DNA of 64,000 bases from Tetrapyrgos nigripes. Taxonomy: Eukaryota; Basidiomycota; Agaricomycetes; Agaricales; Campanellaceae. This document shows, piece after piece, positions 32,752-44,402 of the stretch. Made by a program: the position numbers and the translations under genes. Under the pieces are notes generated by a model. It searched no databases and had not been told where the DNA came from. It worked only from the letters and a program-made list of their open reading frames with translations. Location: the NCBI GenBank assembly GCA_013368315.1, contig JAACJM010000034.1, forward strand, positions 1 to 64,000. Direction: 5' to 3'. Position 1 is the first letter of the stretch; the number at the start of each line of letters is the position of its first letter.

Positions 32752-33786
32752 TGAGAATCAAGATAGATGGAAGAGGAGGGAGAAATGATCCTGCAGCTTT
32801 GGCGGAGCTTACAGCGACTTATATCCATCATGCAACTTCTATAATTGGGGCTAGATACTCCCAATCTGATCCAGTCATACTTTTAAAGATGCACTACACA
32901 TTGGTCCAGAGTCAGCGCTGAGGTGGCGTGTAAAAGTTAGAACCCGTGAGAACCTTTGGTACTCAATTGGGAGGTCGACATAAGTTAACTCGGCCTAAAG
33001 GGCCTCGTAATAATTCGGAAAGCCTTTTTGTGTCTGGAAATGGTGTTTTAAGTCGGAAATAATACTTTCCACTTTAGTACAGCATAATTGGCGTTGCATC
33101 TTTTCTGAGCATCCCTTGGACGAATCTCAAGCCTAAAGTTCTCCTTTTCCATCCATTTCATCTCCATTCCCCTCGCAACTGGTCACTATTTATTTATGCC
33201 AAGACTCTTTCCCAGCTTATCACTATTTCACGGCGACCCTCTTTTCAACTGCCCACAACCCACTCTTCGGGTCCTTGTTCATCACGGCCTTTCTTCCCTG
33301 TCCGTACCAACATTTTCATCTTTTGACCCATATAGTTCTCCCGTTTCCCTCTTATGGCCATAATGATTCCAGACATCAGCACATCTGGGTATGTTTTCAC
33401 AGAAGTTCAAATGCCACTGGGAAGATTGGTTGAGGTTGAGCACACTGCCGCTGCGCTGTGAGGGCAGTGGTCATATTGGTGGCAAATCTTCTATTTCCGG
33501 ACCGAGTCGACCGAGTCCTTCCGACTTCGATCCCGGTGATTCATGTGCAGATCAGGAAGATGGTCACCAGTGCTCTTCACAGAAGAAAATCCGATTCGTG
33601 CGTTTGTTCCGCTATAAACCCTATTGGTGGTGTCAAAATTTAGTACACGAAGCATGGTTCATGTGGTCTTCGAACATTGGAATGTTCTATTATGATGTAT
33701 GGTGATTGATTGACAGGTACTACAGCCCTATGGCCACAGCGTATATAAAAGTCCTGTATTCCAGCTCGCTTGATACAAGCGTTGAC
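32752..33786. other. intergenic region with upstream sequences of two divergent genes
   Basis: Upstream regions of the membrane-protein gene (left) and the GTPase gene (right). A 104-codon plus ORF at 33391-33705 was seen but has no family features. Confidence 0.5.
33739..33751 (+). promoter_or_regulatory. TATA box of the GTPase gene
   Basis: GCGTATATAAAAG about 45 bases before ATG 33787. A strong TATA match at the expected distance for a short 5' leader. Confidence 0.55.
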
Positions 33787-34821
33787 ATGGGCAACAATAC
33801 CTCAGCCAGCAATTTTCAGCAGCTTCCGACCTTCAAGTTCGACAGAAATACCGGCATTTTCGTATACTCGTCATTGGTCGTGCTAATGCTGGCAAAACGA
33901 CGCTCTTGAAGCGAGTCTGTAATACCACAGAGGAGCCTTGCATCTATGATGAAAAGAACAGAAACTTGGTGGGTTCCATTTGTCTGAACATAGAAATTAC
34001 AAACTAACCTTCAAGCACATCTTACAGCTAGAGCCTACTGCAGATGTAAATTATCGGAACCTCCTAATGTCTTTACCTACTGAATTCATTAATCAGCGTG
34101 GAGTTCACGACATCCACAGAGCATTTGCATTTGCCAGTAACCCACAGTTCATCTTCCATGATTCACCTGGATTTGAGAAGGGTGGTGCTAAAGAGCTGGA
34201 GGATGTCCAGCAATTTATTGAGAACCGCGCAAAGGCAACCAATGTGGAGGATCAACTTCATGCAGTTTGGTATGTTTCTCACTAGCTCAGTTTCATTACT
34301 AGTATTGACCGCTACTGTAGGTTTTGCCTGGTAACTGACGCAGCAAGACCTGTGTTGGAACTGGAAGAAAGATTTTTCAGAGAGAAGCGGTTTGGAAATG
34401 GTTTGTGTTTTCATTTATGATCCGTCTCAATTCCAAACCACCAGTCAGTTCCAGTGATCGCAATATTTACCAAATTTGATGACCTGGTCACGCAACTCTA
34501 TGATGAAGATAGGGAAGAGGCTCAAATTTATCGAGATGCAACAGCATATGTAGAAGATAAATTTCAAAAGCCACTAGCAGAGTGTAACTACCCACCCAGT
34601 GCATATTTATGCTTCGAAGGTATGGTCTTGAATTTTTCTCTGTAGTATTATTGATCATTGTGTGGATAGCTATGCAAGAACCCAATGGTAATCACCAGCA
34701 ACAGGTAAAAGAACTAATGAAGAAAACTGCAGATTCACTGGGTGATCCTGCCATGAAGTTACTATTTGTTTCCATCCAGCAAAACAATTTAGAACTTTGC
34801 ATCAAATATGCAGTCAAATAG
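33787..34821 (+). CDS. P-loop GTPase of the Agaricomycete G-domain family
   Basis: The G-domain motifs are in order. G1 is VIGRANAGKTTLLKR (33872-33911), and IFHDSPGFEKGG (about 34154-34185) is the DxxG region. FTKFDDLVTQL (about 34467-34500) is the TKxD base-recognition motif. Exons are separated by introns at about 33968-34027, 34270-34320, 34400-34446 and 34620-34669, all GT-AG. The protein ends LELCIKYAVK at TAG 34819-34821. An alternative donor (GTGGGT at 34820) could extend it to 34996. The first ATG (33787) is in a different frame from the P-loop. The P-loop frame is open back to a TGA just before 33787 without an ATG, so either a 1-nt indel or a missed exon must exist. The role is unknown; such proteins may bind and hydrolyse GTP in defence or trafficking. 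Confidence 0.7.
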
Positions 34822-35402
34822 TGGGTGTCTCCCATATGTGGTTTTCTCTCAGTCTAAGTTATGTTTATGCAGCACAGAAGCTGTGAACTTTACCTTGAAA
34901 AGGAATACTTTCAATTGCCTGCAATGGTTCTGTCATGTCTATGTGAGCTCAGTTGCAATACATATTAGGGCGTTAATGCGTGACATTGCAGTTTGAGGTG
35001 GGTGCAATAATTTAAGGAAACACTTGAGGTGTGTAACATGTAGATACATCATTTGTCATTTTAACACTACCAGTATAGGAGATTGAACAAAGGAGGTGGA
35101 TAAACAGTATGTAAGTAATGGACCATTTAATGACAGTGATTTCAACACTAATAGAAATTACTAGGATGTGAGTAATGATTGGTATGCAAGGATGTGCAAC
35201 TGACAGAATCATGCCAGTATGTATGTCAAATTTTATTGAAGAGTTAGAAAGAGATAAACAGGTGCATAGGGAAAGACAGTAAGTGTCTAATTTATTGAAA
35301 GAGAGAAACATAATGACTTCACACATATTGTGCTAGGAGGTGAGAGAGAGTCAACAGTTCATTCTGAGGACTAGAGGGCTGATAACTTCAATGTGAAATT
35401 AT
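34822..35402. other. region downstream of the GTPase gene
   Basis: May contain a further exon at 34872-34996 (open frame following a TATGCAG acceptor). The rest is AT-rich without features up to the minisatellite. Confidence 0.4.
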
Positions 35403-36880
35403 TCAGAAAGATGTGAGTGTCTCTGTCTGTGCTGGAACAGCATCTGCTGACTAGGCCCCCTGAAAATGTGTCCAGGGAGTGAGTGTGTGTGTCTGCCTGT
35501 GCTGGGAGGAGGATCTGCTAACCAGGCCCCCTGAAAATGTGTCCAGGGAGTGAGTGTGTCTCTGCCTGTGCTGGGAGCAGGATCTGCTGACCAGGCCCCC
35601 TGAAAATGTGTCCAGGTTGTGAGTGTGTCTCTGCCTGTGCTGGGAGCAGGATCTGCTGACCAGGCCCCCTGAAAATGTGTCCAGTATGTGAGTGTGTCTC
35701 TTCCTGTGCTTGGAGTAGGATCTGCTGACCAGGCGCCCTGAAAATGTGTCCAGCGAGTGAGTGTGTCTCTGCCTGTACTGGGAGGAGGATCTGCTGACCA
35801 GGCCCCCTGAAAATGTGTCCAGGGAGTGAGTGTGTCTCTGCCTGTGCTGGGAGCAGGATCTGCTGACCAGGCCCCCTGAAAATGTGTCCAGGGAGTGAGT
35901 GTGTCTCTGCCTGTGCTGGGAGGAGGATCTGCTGACCAGGCCCCTGAAAATGTGTCCAGGCAGTGAGTGTGTCTCTGCCTGTGCTGGGAGCAGGATCTGC
36001 TGACCAGGCCCCCTGAAAATGTGTCCAGCGAGTGAGTGTCTCTGCCTGTGCTGGGAGCAGGATCTGCTGACCAGGCCACCTGAAAATGTGTCCAGTATGT
36101 GAGTGTGTCTCTGCCTGTGCTTGGAGCAAGATCTGCTGACCAGGCCCCCTGAAAATGTGTCCAGTATGTGAGTGTGTCTCTGCCTGTGCTTGGAGCAGGA
36201 TCTGCTGACCAGGCCCCCTGAAAATGTGTCCAGTATGTGAGTGTGTCTCTGTCTGTACTGGGAGCAGGATCTGCTGACCAGGCCTCCTGGAAATGTGTCC
36301 AGGCAGTGAGTTTGTCTCTGCCTGTGCTGGGAGCAGGATCTGCTGACCAGGCCCCTGAAAATGTGTCCAGCGAGTGAGTGTGTCTCTGCCTGTGCTAGGA
36401 GCAGGATCTGCTGACCAGGCCCCCTGAAAATGTGTCCAGTATGTGAGTGTATCTCTGCCTGTGCTGGGAGCAGGATCTGCTGACCAGGCCCCCTGAAAAT
36501 GTGTCCAGTATGTGAGTGTGTCTCTGCCTGTGCTGGGAGAAGGATTGAGCTGGATATGCTGACCAGGCCTCCTGAAAATGTGTCCAGGGAGTGAGTGTGT
36601 GTCTGCCTGTGCTGGGAGGAGGATCTGCTGACCAGGCCCCCTGGAAATGTGTCCAGCGAGTGAGTGTGTCTCTGCATGTGCTGGGAGCAGGATCTGCTGA
36701 CCAGGCCCCCTGAAAATGTGTCCAGCGAGTGAGTGTGTCTCTGCCTGTGCTGGGAGCAGGATCTGCTGACCAGGCCCCCTGAAAATGTGTCCAGTATGTG
36801 AGTGTGTCTCTGTCTGTGCTGGGAGCAGGATCTGCTGACCAGGCCCCCTGAAAATGTGTCCAGCGAGTGAGTGTGTTTGT
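35403..36880. repeat. 69-bp minisatellite, about 21 copies
   Basis: The unit runs GTGAGTGTGTCTCTGCCTG to TGAAAATGTGTCCAGGGA, 69 bases. Copies differ mainly in a few positions (CAGGGA, CAGTAT, CAGCGA before the next GTGAG). Since 69 is 23 codons, all three minus-strand frames stay open for hundreds of codons (for example 36911 to 35451). One copy has an 11-base insertion near 36545. The long frames are a result of repetition and are not called as genes. Confidence 0.9.
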
Positions 36881-37100
36881 TGCCTGAATGGCTTCCTCTG
36901 TATAATACCACTGCTTTAGTTGGTAAATATATTCCATTTCCACATGGCTCTTTTTAGTTAATTATGATGCCTCATATAGGAAAAAAGCACAAAGATTGTA
37001 CAGCAAATCATGAAACACCCTCCTTCCTCTGTATGTCATTTGTACTTCTATTTATGCTATACTAACTGTATATAGCAGCAATCCTTGGAATTATTTGCAG
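36881..37100. other. spacer right of the minisatellite
   Basis: AT-rich, nothing recognised. Confidence 0.4.
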
Positions 37101-37430
37101 GTTTGTTGAATTTTGCCTTCTGAACTCACCCAAATTTCATGAGATTCTTTCCCTCATAGCACTACTTATTTGTGCTGAACAGTCTTTCTGGCTTATGTCC
37201 CAACCTGGATCTACATCCTTCAAAGCAGCTTTTCGTGATGCTTGGAAAATGTTTTTGAAAGATCACCAAAAACAAGCAACTCTCCGCAGTGCCCTGGGCA
37301 GGCTTTCCAATGATGATGAGCAGGAATTGGTCAAGATTATATTGGCAAATCGCCTCCGTATGTTTTTTTCTGAACATTATTGTCTCTATTTGTAACAATT
37401 CCTTTCTTCAGCACATGCACATAGACAGTA
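37101..37430 (+). other. possible exon pair of an unidentified gene
   Basis: After the acceptor TTTGCAG at 37094-37100, an open frame reads FVEFCLLNSPKFHEILSL and then FKAAFRDAWKMFLKDH and LSNDDEQELVKIILANR. It ends at a donor GTATGT near 37358, with a short last exon after TTCAG at 37412. The mix of charged helices looks protein-coding, but the family is unknown and no start was found. It could be a downstream part of the GTPase gene separated by the minisatellite, though the splice phase did not fit. Confidence 0.3.
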
Positions 37431-39846
37431 ATTCTCCTCTTAATAACCTGCCCACCCCATGACTATGATTCAACTCCTAGTCAATTAAATCCCCATCCTC
37501 AAAATTGCAAGCTTGATGCATAAGCTTCTATTTCCATGCATCTACTCTTCCATTTGAATGACAAGAGAATTTCATTTGATACCTGGGCTTGGTGTTTTGG
37601 TGTTTTGTACCTGTTAAGAATTTGAACTTGCAGACAATAATACTTGATTGTTTTTAAGCAAGTTAAATTGCAGTCCACATAACTATCATAAATGCTCAGA
37701 CTACTAATACATACCAGAAACAGAAAAAGAAGTTTAGTTGATACAGTTATCTCAACAAATGTAAGTATAAGATATGGTTGAGATGAATCGAACACTACTG
37801 ACAACACTGGGGGAAAAGGCAATGGCTGCCAGTACATATATCTTTTATCTCTCTGTAGGGTATAAAAGATGACAGACTTAGGACAATATGCCTAGAGTCT
37901 CAGCTTCAATGCCCTGCATGAAGCGCAGAAGACAATCAAATTGTACACATAATTCTTGAGCAAATCTATTGCGTGATAAATACTGAAGTGAATAGATACA
38001 CAGAAAGTTCAAGGACGCTTGAACATCTTTCAGCAATGCTATGGTGACATATTTAGACTCTCAGTCCTGCGCAAAGCACAGAAGAAAAAAAAAGCTGTAT
38101 AAATATTTCTTCAAACCATCTCTTTCCTGGTAATAAATATTGTAGTGGGTCTATAGGCAAAAAGTACAAGAAAACTTGAGCCCTTGGTGTCCCATAACAG
38201 TCAGTGGAACAGCCCAGAGAGCAAAACAAAGGGGAGCAAAAAAGGATCTGACTGGGAATTGAACTTGAAAGAGGAGGAGGAGTTTATTCTCTGCACTGTA
38301 AAGCTATATAAGAATAATGTAATGTAGCTGTACGTGGACCCAATATCTGGGTACTGCAGGGCAAGTGACAGCACTGTAGGGCTAATCGTCCTGACAAGCA
38401 GGCTAGGGCATCTACAACACTGAAGCGCTGAGATATGATATGGAGACAGTATGGCGTGGTCTCGATGTATCAGTGCAGAGACAATATGGCATTGTCTAAA
38501 TGTGAACGTAGGCAGGTGATCCCGACAAGAAAACACAGAAATAAGAGGAGACATAAACCTATACTATCAAAACAATATCCTTCCCAAACAATGTTCTTTG
38601 CCATTCCTTCCAACTTCTTTTCAACCAATAATTCCAATTCTTCAAAATATCCAAGGCGTGGGGCCACTTCAAAACGCATACAGACGAGCATACACCCTGT
38701 AGTCCAGTCAATAAGACTGTTTTGATGGTGAGGACCCTGTGTGTCAATAACTGCAGACACAAAGGATGAAGCTGCTATGCAGTATTGGTGGTGAGTTTGA
38801 TGGCCAGGTGTCAGTCCAGTCATGTAAGACTGTTTTGTCACAGAATGAGGGATAGAAACAGTTCGGTTCAGATATGCGGACCACTGATGTTACCAGCAAA
38901 GGTCATCTGCATTGATACTGAGACAGGCTGTAAAGGTGTGTGTGTGCATGTTGTAGGGAGTGAAGGGAGTGGGGATAGCGGACTGGAGGGATGAAAGGGA
39001 GTAGGACCATAGTGCTGGAGAAGTCTTGAAGCATTGTTCATGCACAGGAAGATTGGGAGTGTAGGGGTGTTGTTGAGCTGCTCAGTGATGGATTTCATTG
39101 CAAGAGCAATGGAAGACGTTGTGAGGAAGAGCAGGGAACTGTTGAAGGGGTTTGAGGACCTTCCAGGACAAGAGGCATGTCAAAAATGCTATAGACAATC
39201 TCTTCAGGAGGTCTCAGATGTGAGACCTCATAAAAACTTGAGAAGGTCAAGGGTGTCCAGACTGGAGAATTCCAGACATGGGTAGGTAGGTAGGTTCAGG
39301 TGTCGAGGGCCTTGAAAATTTTTTTGACCCCCTTAGGGAATGACTAAGAAATGACCTTGGAAATGGTTTCTGACACAAGAAACACTAAATACAAGTTTAG
39401 TTTACATGTTTCTGAGATGTGAGAGTCACAATTTGATGTAGGTGCTTGCACCTTCGGAAGCCTCTGCAAATAGCAAGCAGAGCCTCATCCAATACCCTCT
39501 CTCAAACATTCATTCATCATTTCATTTATGTTTCTGATTTATTTGTTTCAGCATTTTCCAAGGATCGGTTGCAGCGGGTGCTGTGGTTTGCAGCAGAGGC
39601 TCATCATACACCAGCATGATCCATCACATATATATATGATTTGATTCATCAATTATTCTTCAGTTCAAGTTTGACCCCCAACTGTCTACGCATTTTTTCT
39701 TCTGCCCACCCATCACCATCTTTTAATAACACATATTACTACTACCAACATTTGTATGTATGTACAGCCCACACGTGCACTCACAATCTCTACATTTTGA
39801 TGGGGGCAGTTGCCCTCAGTTTGGCCTATTACATATGAAGGGAAGC
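37431..39846. other. unassigned region
   Basis: About 2.4 kb. A minus-strand frame 38841-38470 (with YFEELELLVEKKLEGMAK, then a hydrophobic stretch) and a plus frame 39034-39282 look weakly coding but are not recognised. Otherwise nothing is seen. Confidence 0.35.
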
Positions 39847-39990
39847 TTGCAAGTAAGGTGGATTGCAAGTAAGGTGGATTGCAAGTAAGGTGGATTGCAA
39901 GTAAGGTGGATTGCAAGTAAGGTGGATTGCAAGTAAGGTGGATTGCAAGTAAGGTGGATTGCAAGTAAGGTGGATTGCAAGTAAGGTGGA
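39847..39990 (+). repeat. 16-bp tandem repeat, exactly nine identical copies
   Basis: The unit TTGCAAGTAAGGTGGA is repeated nine times without change, 144 bases. Perfect identity suggests recent expansion. An open minus frame across it is only due to the repeat. Confidence 0.9.
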
Positions 39991-40429
39991 GGTCACTTGA
40001 GAATGCAACCAAAATGCCATGAGTGCAGCTGACCTGGCATTGGGCTGGTGTGAAAGATGAGCTGCGCAACCACAACCAAATCAACCTCTGTGCAAGTTAT
40101 TTAATTTGCCACCCATCTTCGGGACTTGGTGATAATTTTGTTACAGGAAAATGAGTAAAATAGAGTGGTTCTATGCAAGTTTTAAAGGGATTTGTCCAGC
40201 AGGACCAAATCTTTACATGGGTAAGGCATGGGAATTTCTCTGCAGGTTTTGCAGTTCTGAGTCACTCCTCACAACTTCTTCTCTCTTTGTATCCAGTGTC
40301 ATTCTATGGATGCCCAAGACTGTGATATTCCACTCCCAGTAAGTGCTTCGAGTGTTACTGAATAACATAACATAACATGACTAATAGGATGAGTGTAACG
40401 ACAACCTTGACAGCGATACATCAACATCG

Positions 40430-41408
40430 GGTAGCGTCTGCCTTACGAGAATTCATTGGAAAGTTCTGCCATGTTTACCTGGATGATATTATCATTTGGT
40501 CAACGGACGAAGAGGAACATGCTCGTCATGTTGAATTGATTCTCGCAGCACTGAAGGAAAACAAGTTGTATTGTAACCCAAAGAAGTGCAAATTTTTCCA
40601 ATTAGAAATTGACTTCCTGGGCCATCACATCTCGCATAGAGGTGTAGAGGCACAATCGGGCAAATGCGACGCAGTACTGCATTTTCCGAGACCTCATTCT
40701 GCTGCTGCTGCACGTCAATTCCTGGGAATGGTTAGATTCATTGCAGGTTACCTTGATAACTTGGCTGAGTATACACACGTATTAACCCCATTAACAAGGA
40801 AGGAATGCAATAAGAACTTCCCAGAGTGGTCCTCTGACCACGAAAAGGCCTTTGTGCGGATTAAGGAACTGGTAGTTGAATGTGCGGTGCTAACAACAAT
40901 TGACCATGTAAATCCTGGGGACAACAAGATATTTTTGATTTGTGACGCCAGTAATTGGCATACTGGCACAATCTTGGCTTGGGGAAGTGACCTCAAATCT
41001 GCGAGACCTGTCGGTTTTGACTCCGCTCAGCTTCCAGGCACAGAGCTTAACTATCTGGTGCACGAAAAAGAATTGCTGGCCATTATTCATGCATTAAAGA
41101 AATGGAGAGCAGATTGTATTGGCATGAAGGTATATGTACTTACAGATCATCATACCTTGACAAATTTCCATGGCCAGAAGGACCTTAGTACCAGACAGAT
41201 TCGATGGCAAGAGTTCTTGAGTCAGTATGACTTGGACATTTCATATTTACCTGGAGATGAGAACACCGGAGCAGACGCCTTATCTCACATTGCACCAGGT
41301 TCCTTGCCAGGTGAATCACCCCCATTTTGTCCTAAAGGCACATCTGCGCTCTGGTGGCATGTGTGTATCGCACCCGTAATGTCTACCTCCATTGATGTTG
41401 AATTTTGA
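40430..41408 (+). pseudogene. gypsy-B reverse transcriptase (end) and RNase H
   Basis: The frame starts in ALREFIGKFCHVYLDDIIIW, which holds the catalytic YLDD. The RT connection follows (FLGHHISHRGVEAQSGKC, FLGMVRFIAGYL), then RNase H with the catalytic Asp in FLICDASNWHTG, the Glu in VHEKELLAIIHALKKW and the Asp in YVLTDHHTL. It ends with GDENTGADALSH. The frame is lost near 41395, where about one base seems to be missing before the integrase frame. The N-terminal two thirds of RT are absent. Confidence 0.85.
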
Positions 41409-42408
41409 CGCAATTAAAAAGGGCTACGAGACTGATGATTTTGTAAAGAAGCTCATGGAGCTTCCTGCGTTACCTGCAGGTATAGAAAAATGCAATGGCC
41501 TTTGGTTTGTCTCGAACAGGTTAGTTATTCCGTCGACAGGCAACTTGAGGGAGACTCTGTACCGGTTGGCCCATGACAGTACGGGTCATTTCGGTGGGGA
41601 CAAGTGCTACGCATTTTTGCGTGACTCTTACTATTGGCCAAGCATGCAGAAGAACCTGATCGGTGTGTACGTTCCATCGTGTCAGGACTGCCAGCATAAT
41701 AAAGGGAATACTGCGAAGAACCCCAAGGGTCCTCTTCATCTGCTACGTGTACCTGAACGTTGGCTCGAGAGTGTCACATTGGACTTCATTGGTCCTCTTC
41801 CCAAAGATGAAGGTTTCAATTGCATTCTATCCATGACGGACAGGCTGAGTGCTGATCTCCAAATCATGGCAACTCGCACGGATATTTCCACTGAACAGTG
41901 CGCAGTCCTGTTTTTCAACAAATGGTATTGTGAGAATGGGTTACCCCTAGAGCTGGTTTCTGACAGGGACAAGTTGTTTATTTCAAAATTTTGGAAAGTG
42001 TTCACGACGTTAATGGGTGTGAAACTGAAGATGTCATCTGCCTTCCATCCTGAAACGGACAGGTCCTCTGAACGGTCGAATAAGACGATTAACCAGTCCT
42101 TACAGTACTACGTTTCACGACAACAGAAGGGTTGGGTCAAAGCCCTCCCCAAAGTGTGTTTCGACATTATGAATGCAGAGAACTCCAGTATTGGAATGTC
42201 TATGTTCCAACTAAAGACAGGATGTTCTCCACGCATCCTGCCTCCTCTGACTCCACAAACTGAGCCTGGTTCCACAGAGGAACTTAATGTTCGAGAGTTC
42301 CTGGACCAGATGTTTACCATAGAGCAGGATGCCCGTGATGCCTTGTTTGTGGCAAAGACTCAACAAGCCGTTCAGGCAGACAAACATTCAAGGAAGGAGA
42401 CATGGTGA
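41392..42408 (+). pseudogene. gypsy-B integrase
   Basis: It has an HHCC zinc-binding segment (LAHDSTGHFGGDKC, then CQDCQHNKG) at about 41570-41705. The DDE core has Asp in LDFIGPLP (about 41780), Asp in VSDRDKLF (about 41962) and Glu in SSERSNKTINQSL (about 42075). The core is continuous. The frame ends at TGA 42406-42408, where a small indel separates it from the tail frame starting at 42402. Confidence 0.85.
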
Positions 42409-42998
42409 TGTTGTTGACAGCAAACTGCAGACGACAATACGCCCAAGCAGGTCAAAATCGGGTGGCTAAATTTTTCCCCCAGTTCAACGGACCTTACAAA
42501 GTGATTAAAGCTCACCCAGAAACAGATTTGTACACCCTAGATTTGCACAACATGCCTAAAGTTTTCCCAACATTTTATGTGGCACAGTTGAAACCTTTCA
42601 TTCCTAATAATGACGACGAGTTTCCTGGTTGCGCTCAAATCCCAGCACCGGACCCTGTCCTTGTGAACGGTAAAGCAGAACATTTCATCAACCGTGTAAT
42701 TGACTCATGCCGACACGGCTGTGGATGGCAGTTTCTGGTTAGATGGGTAGGCGAAGGCCCTGAAGGTGATGAATGGGTTCCTTCTCATCAATATGTGACT
42801 GCGAATGCATTGACGAATGGGCTAAACAGGGTGGTGCCAGCCCTGAGGAAATGTTCAACGATGAGATCCCTCGACCTACTAACTAATTTGTTCTTCCAGA
42901 GAATTTTTTTTTCTTCTTTTCCTTTACATTTCGTGCTTCATTGTTCATTACACACTACATTTTGCTTCAGAACGGGGAGGAGTGTAAACGTGTTGTGA
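42402..42998 (+). pseudogene. gypsy-B integrase tail and chromodomain-like segment
   Basis: Continues the integrase in another frame: FFPQFNGPYKVIKAHPE (GPY/F module), HNMPKVFPTFYVAQLKPF, then a chromodomain-like part FLVRWVGEGPEGDEWVP that in related elements binds modified histone H3 and steers integration to heterochromatin. The last 40 codons run into the polypurine tract and LTR. Confidence 0.75.
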
Positions 42999-43187
42999 CG
43001 TTACACGATCACATGATTGTTACAGCAATATATATATACTAGTCACATACAGCTTGTAACTTAACTTTTACTTTATCTTCAATCACAACGTGTTCTAGAT
43101 TCTCTCTCGCCTGATCCTCCTCTTGCTCGCCTTTGTGTTCCTGCTCATATAGCAGGTTCTCACCTTTCTTTCCTCGCAAGTTTTACA
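42983..43187 (+). repeat. gypsy-B 3' LTR
   Basis: 205 bp, starts TGTAAACGTG and ends AGTTTTACA (inverted TGTAAA/TTTACA), just after a polypurine tract. It contains a TATA-like stretch (AATATATATATAC, about 43025-43040). Confidence 0.8.
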
Positions 43188-43649
43188 ATTTGGGGCCAAA
43201 GAAATCCCAAGCATGGGTCTATGGAATCTCTCAAGCGTCTTTGGGGTAAAGACCCTTAAGAGGGGGATAATGTCATGAACCTCTCATTCCTTGTTCCAAA
43301 AACCCTTAGAATGATTCTCAATCCTTCTTTATCTCTCCAATTGCCACTATCCACTTTCCCCTAACAAGATCGACTTCTTCCGAGCTGGGTCATTTATCGC
43401 TCCATAGTTGTCTGCGGATCCCCTTAGATTGCGAGTGTATCATCATAGGGCCTTAATTTATCTTACTGATATCTATTTGATTAATTTCTCTGGAAACACG
43501 GACATTATTGTAAAGTAGTATATATAGAGTAGGATACTCATCCTGTATCTCTACTCTAGTCTGGTCTTATTATACAGACCTTGCCTTATTCTACTCGTTC
43601 CCTAGTGTCATTGTCACCTCACCTAAACACCTTCAGCTCAGTTCTGACA
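43188..43649 (+). mobile_element. second gypsy remnant (gypsy-C): 3' end and LTR
   Basis: Directly after the gypsy-B LTR, a short frame ends in TLKRGIMS, the typical C-terminus of another gypsy lineage. It includes a polypurine tract (AAGAGGGGGATA, 43258-43269) and an LTR from 43271 (TGTCATGAACC) to 43649 (AGTTCTGACA). The ends are inverted TGTCA/TGACA, LTR length 379 bp. The LTR has a TATA box (GTATATATAG, about 43515). The order suggests gypsy-B inserted into gypsy-C and the 5' parts of both were then lost. Confidence 0.75.
43271..43649 (+). repeat. gypsy-C 3' LTR
   Basis: See the gypsy-C entry for ends and internal TATA box. 379 bp. Confidence 0.75.
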
Positions 43650-43764
43650 AACCTTAAGGGGATCACTCATTGAACAGTATAGGTTGCATTTCGGCAAAAC
43701 GCATACACCTGATGGGCTTCATGAGAGTCTAATATGAGACACAGATGAAAAATTTGAATCTACA

Positions 43765-44140
43765 TTAGACAAAGAGATATCTTGGAGGATTATTGAAAAG
43801 CAAGAAAGACCACAGGGCAAGAAAAAGCACATAGGGAATTTTATACCTGCTGAAAGGACAGATCCATAGTCCAATGACATGAGACAAAACTCAAGTCCTA
43901 CAGTGTCAGAGGTAAACAATATTCATGAGATATCACATAGCTCTGATAGAACAACTCCAACTTATGCTTATCCAACTTTGAAATGGTCTGCCAACAGTTG
44001 TGTATATGATTCCGCAATCATGCTTCTTTATCATTTGTTCAGATCTCGAAATGCAGCTTTTTCTGATGAAAGGGCAAATTTCTCATCAATATTGATCTGC
44101 GGTGGTTCTATATGTTTGTACATGATAAGACAATCTCTGC
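43765..44140 (+). pseudogene. fragment with NSCxYDS motif, possible transposon-associated protease
   Basis: A plus frame (with a TAG at 43867-43869) reads SWRIIEKQERPQGKKKHI and later KWSANSCVYDSAIMLLYH. The NSCxYD pattern with a Cys next to a hydrophobic helix resembles cysteine-peptidase-like modules that I associate with large basidiomycete DNA transposons. The frame becomes unconvincing after 44140. It is a fragment only. Confidence 0.3.
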
Positions 44141-44297
44141 TTCTGACCCTGGGGCCTCGTACTCGCCACGTGCAGCGTTGGCCAGCACCCCTTTCATTTC
44201 ATGTATTCTCTCCCTTGCATCCTTTTCACGACCATCGCACTGTACTTATCCCACACTCACGCAATCGCCTTCATCAAATATGTTCTCAAAACAATAT

Positions 44298-44317
44298 AGA
44301 TATATATATATATATAT
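44298..44317. repeat. AT dinucleotide repeat
   Basis: Short (AT)n tract. Confidence 0.8.
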
Positions 44318-44402
44318 TTAAGGACTCCCTTCCCTGTGGGCAGTTGTTACGCCTAAAAGCTGCATACTAATCTACTTGACAGGTAGCAGAGACTTTTTTT
44401 GC

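Larger units (their letters stand above)
40430..43187 (+). mobile_element. Ty3/gypsy retrotransposon remnant (gypsy-B), 5'-truncated
   Basis: Plus strand: the end of reverse transcriptase, RNase H, integrase, a chromodomain-like tail, a polypurine tract (GGGGAGGAG at 42974-42982) and the 3' LTR (42983-43187). Everything upstream of the YLDD block of reverse transcriptase is missing, with the border at about 40430. Domain order RT-RH-IN-chromodomain is that of fungal chromoviruses. Two frameshifts inactivate the copy. Confidence 0.85.

Noticed and set aside
35451..36911. 486-codon minus-strand frame and two other long frames
   Set aside because: Product of a 69-bp (23-codon) repeat without stops in any minus frame. 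The start lies just outside the repeat and no splice or promoter evidence exists.
39713..40084. 123-codon minus frame with HLTCNPPYLQST units
   Set aside because: Made of the nine 16-bp repeats. No family features outside them.
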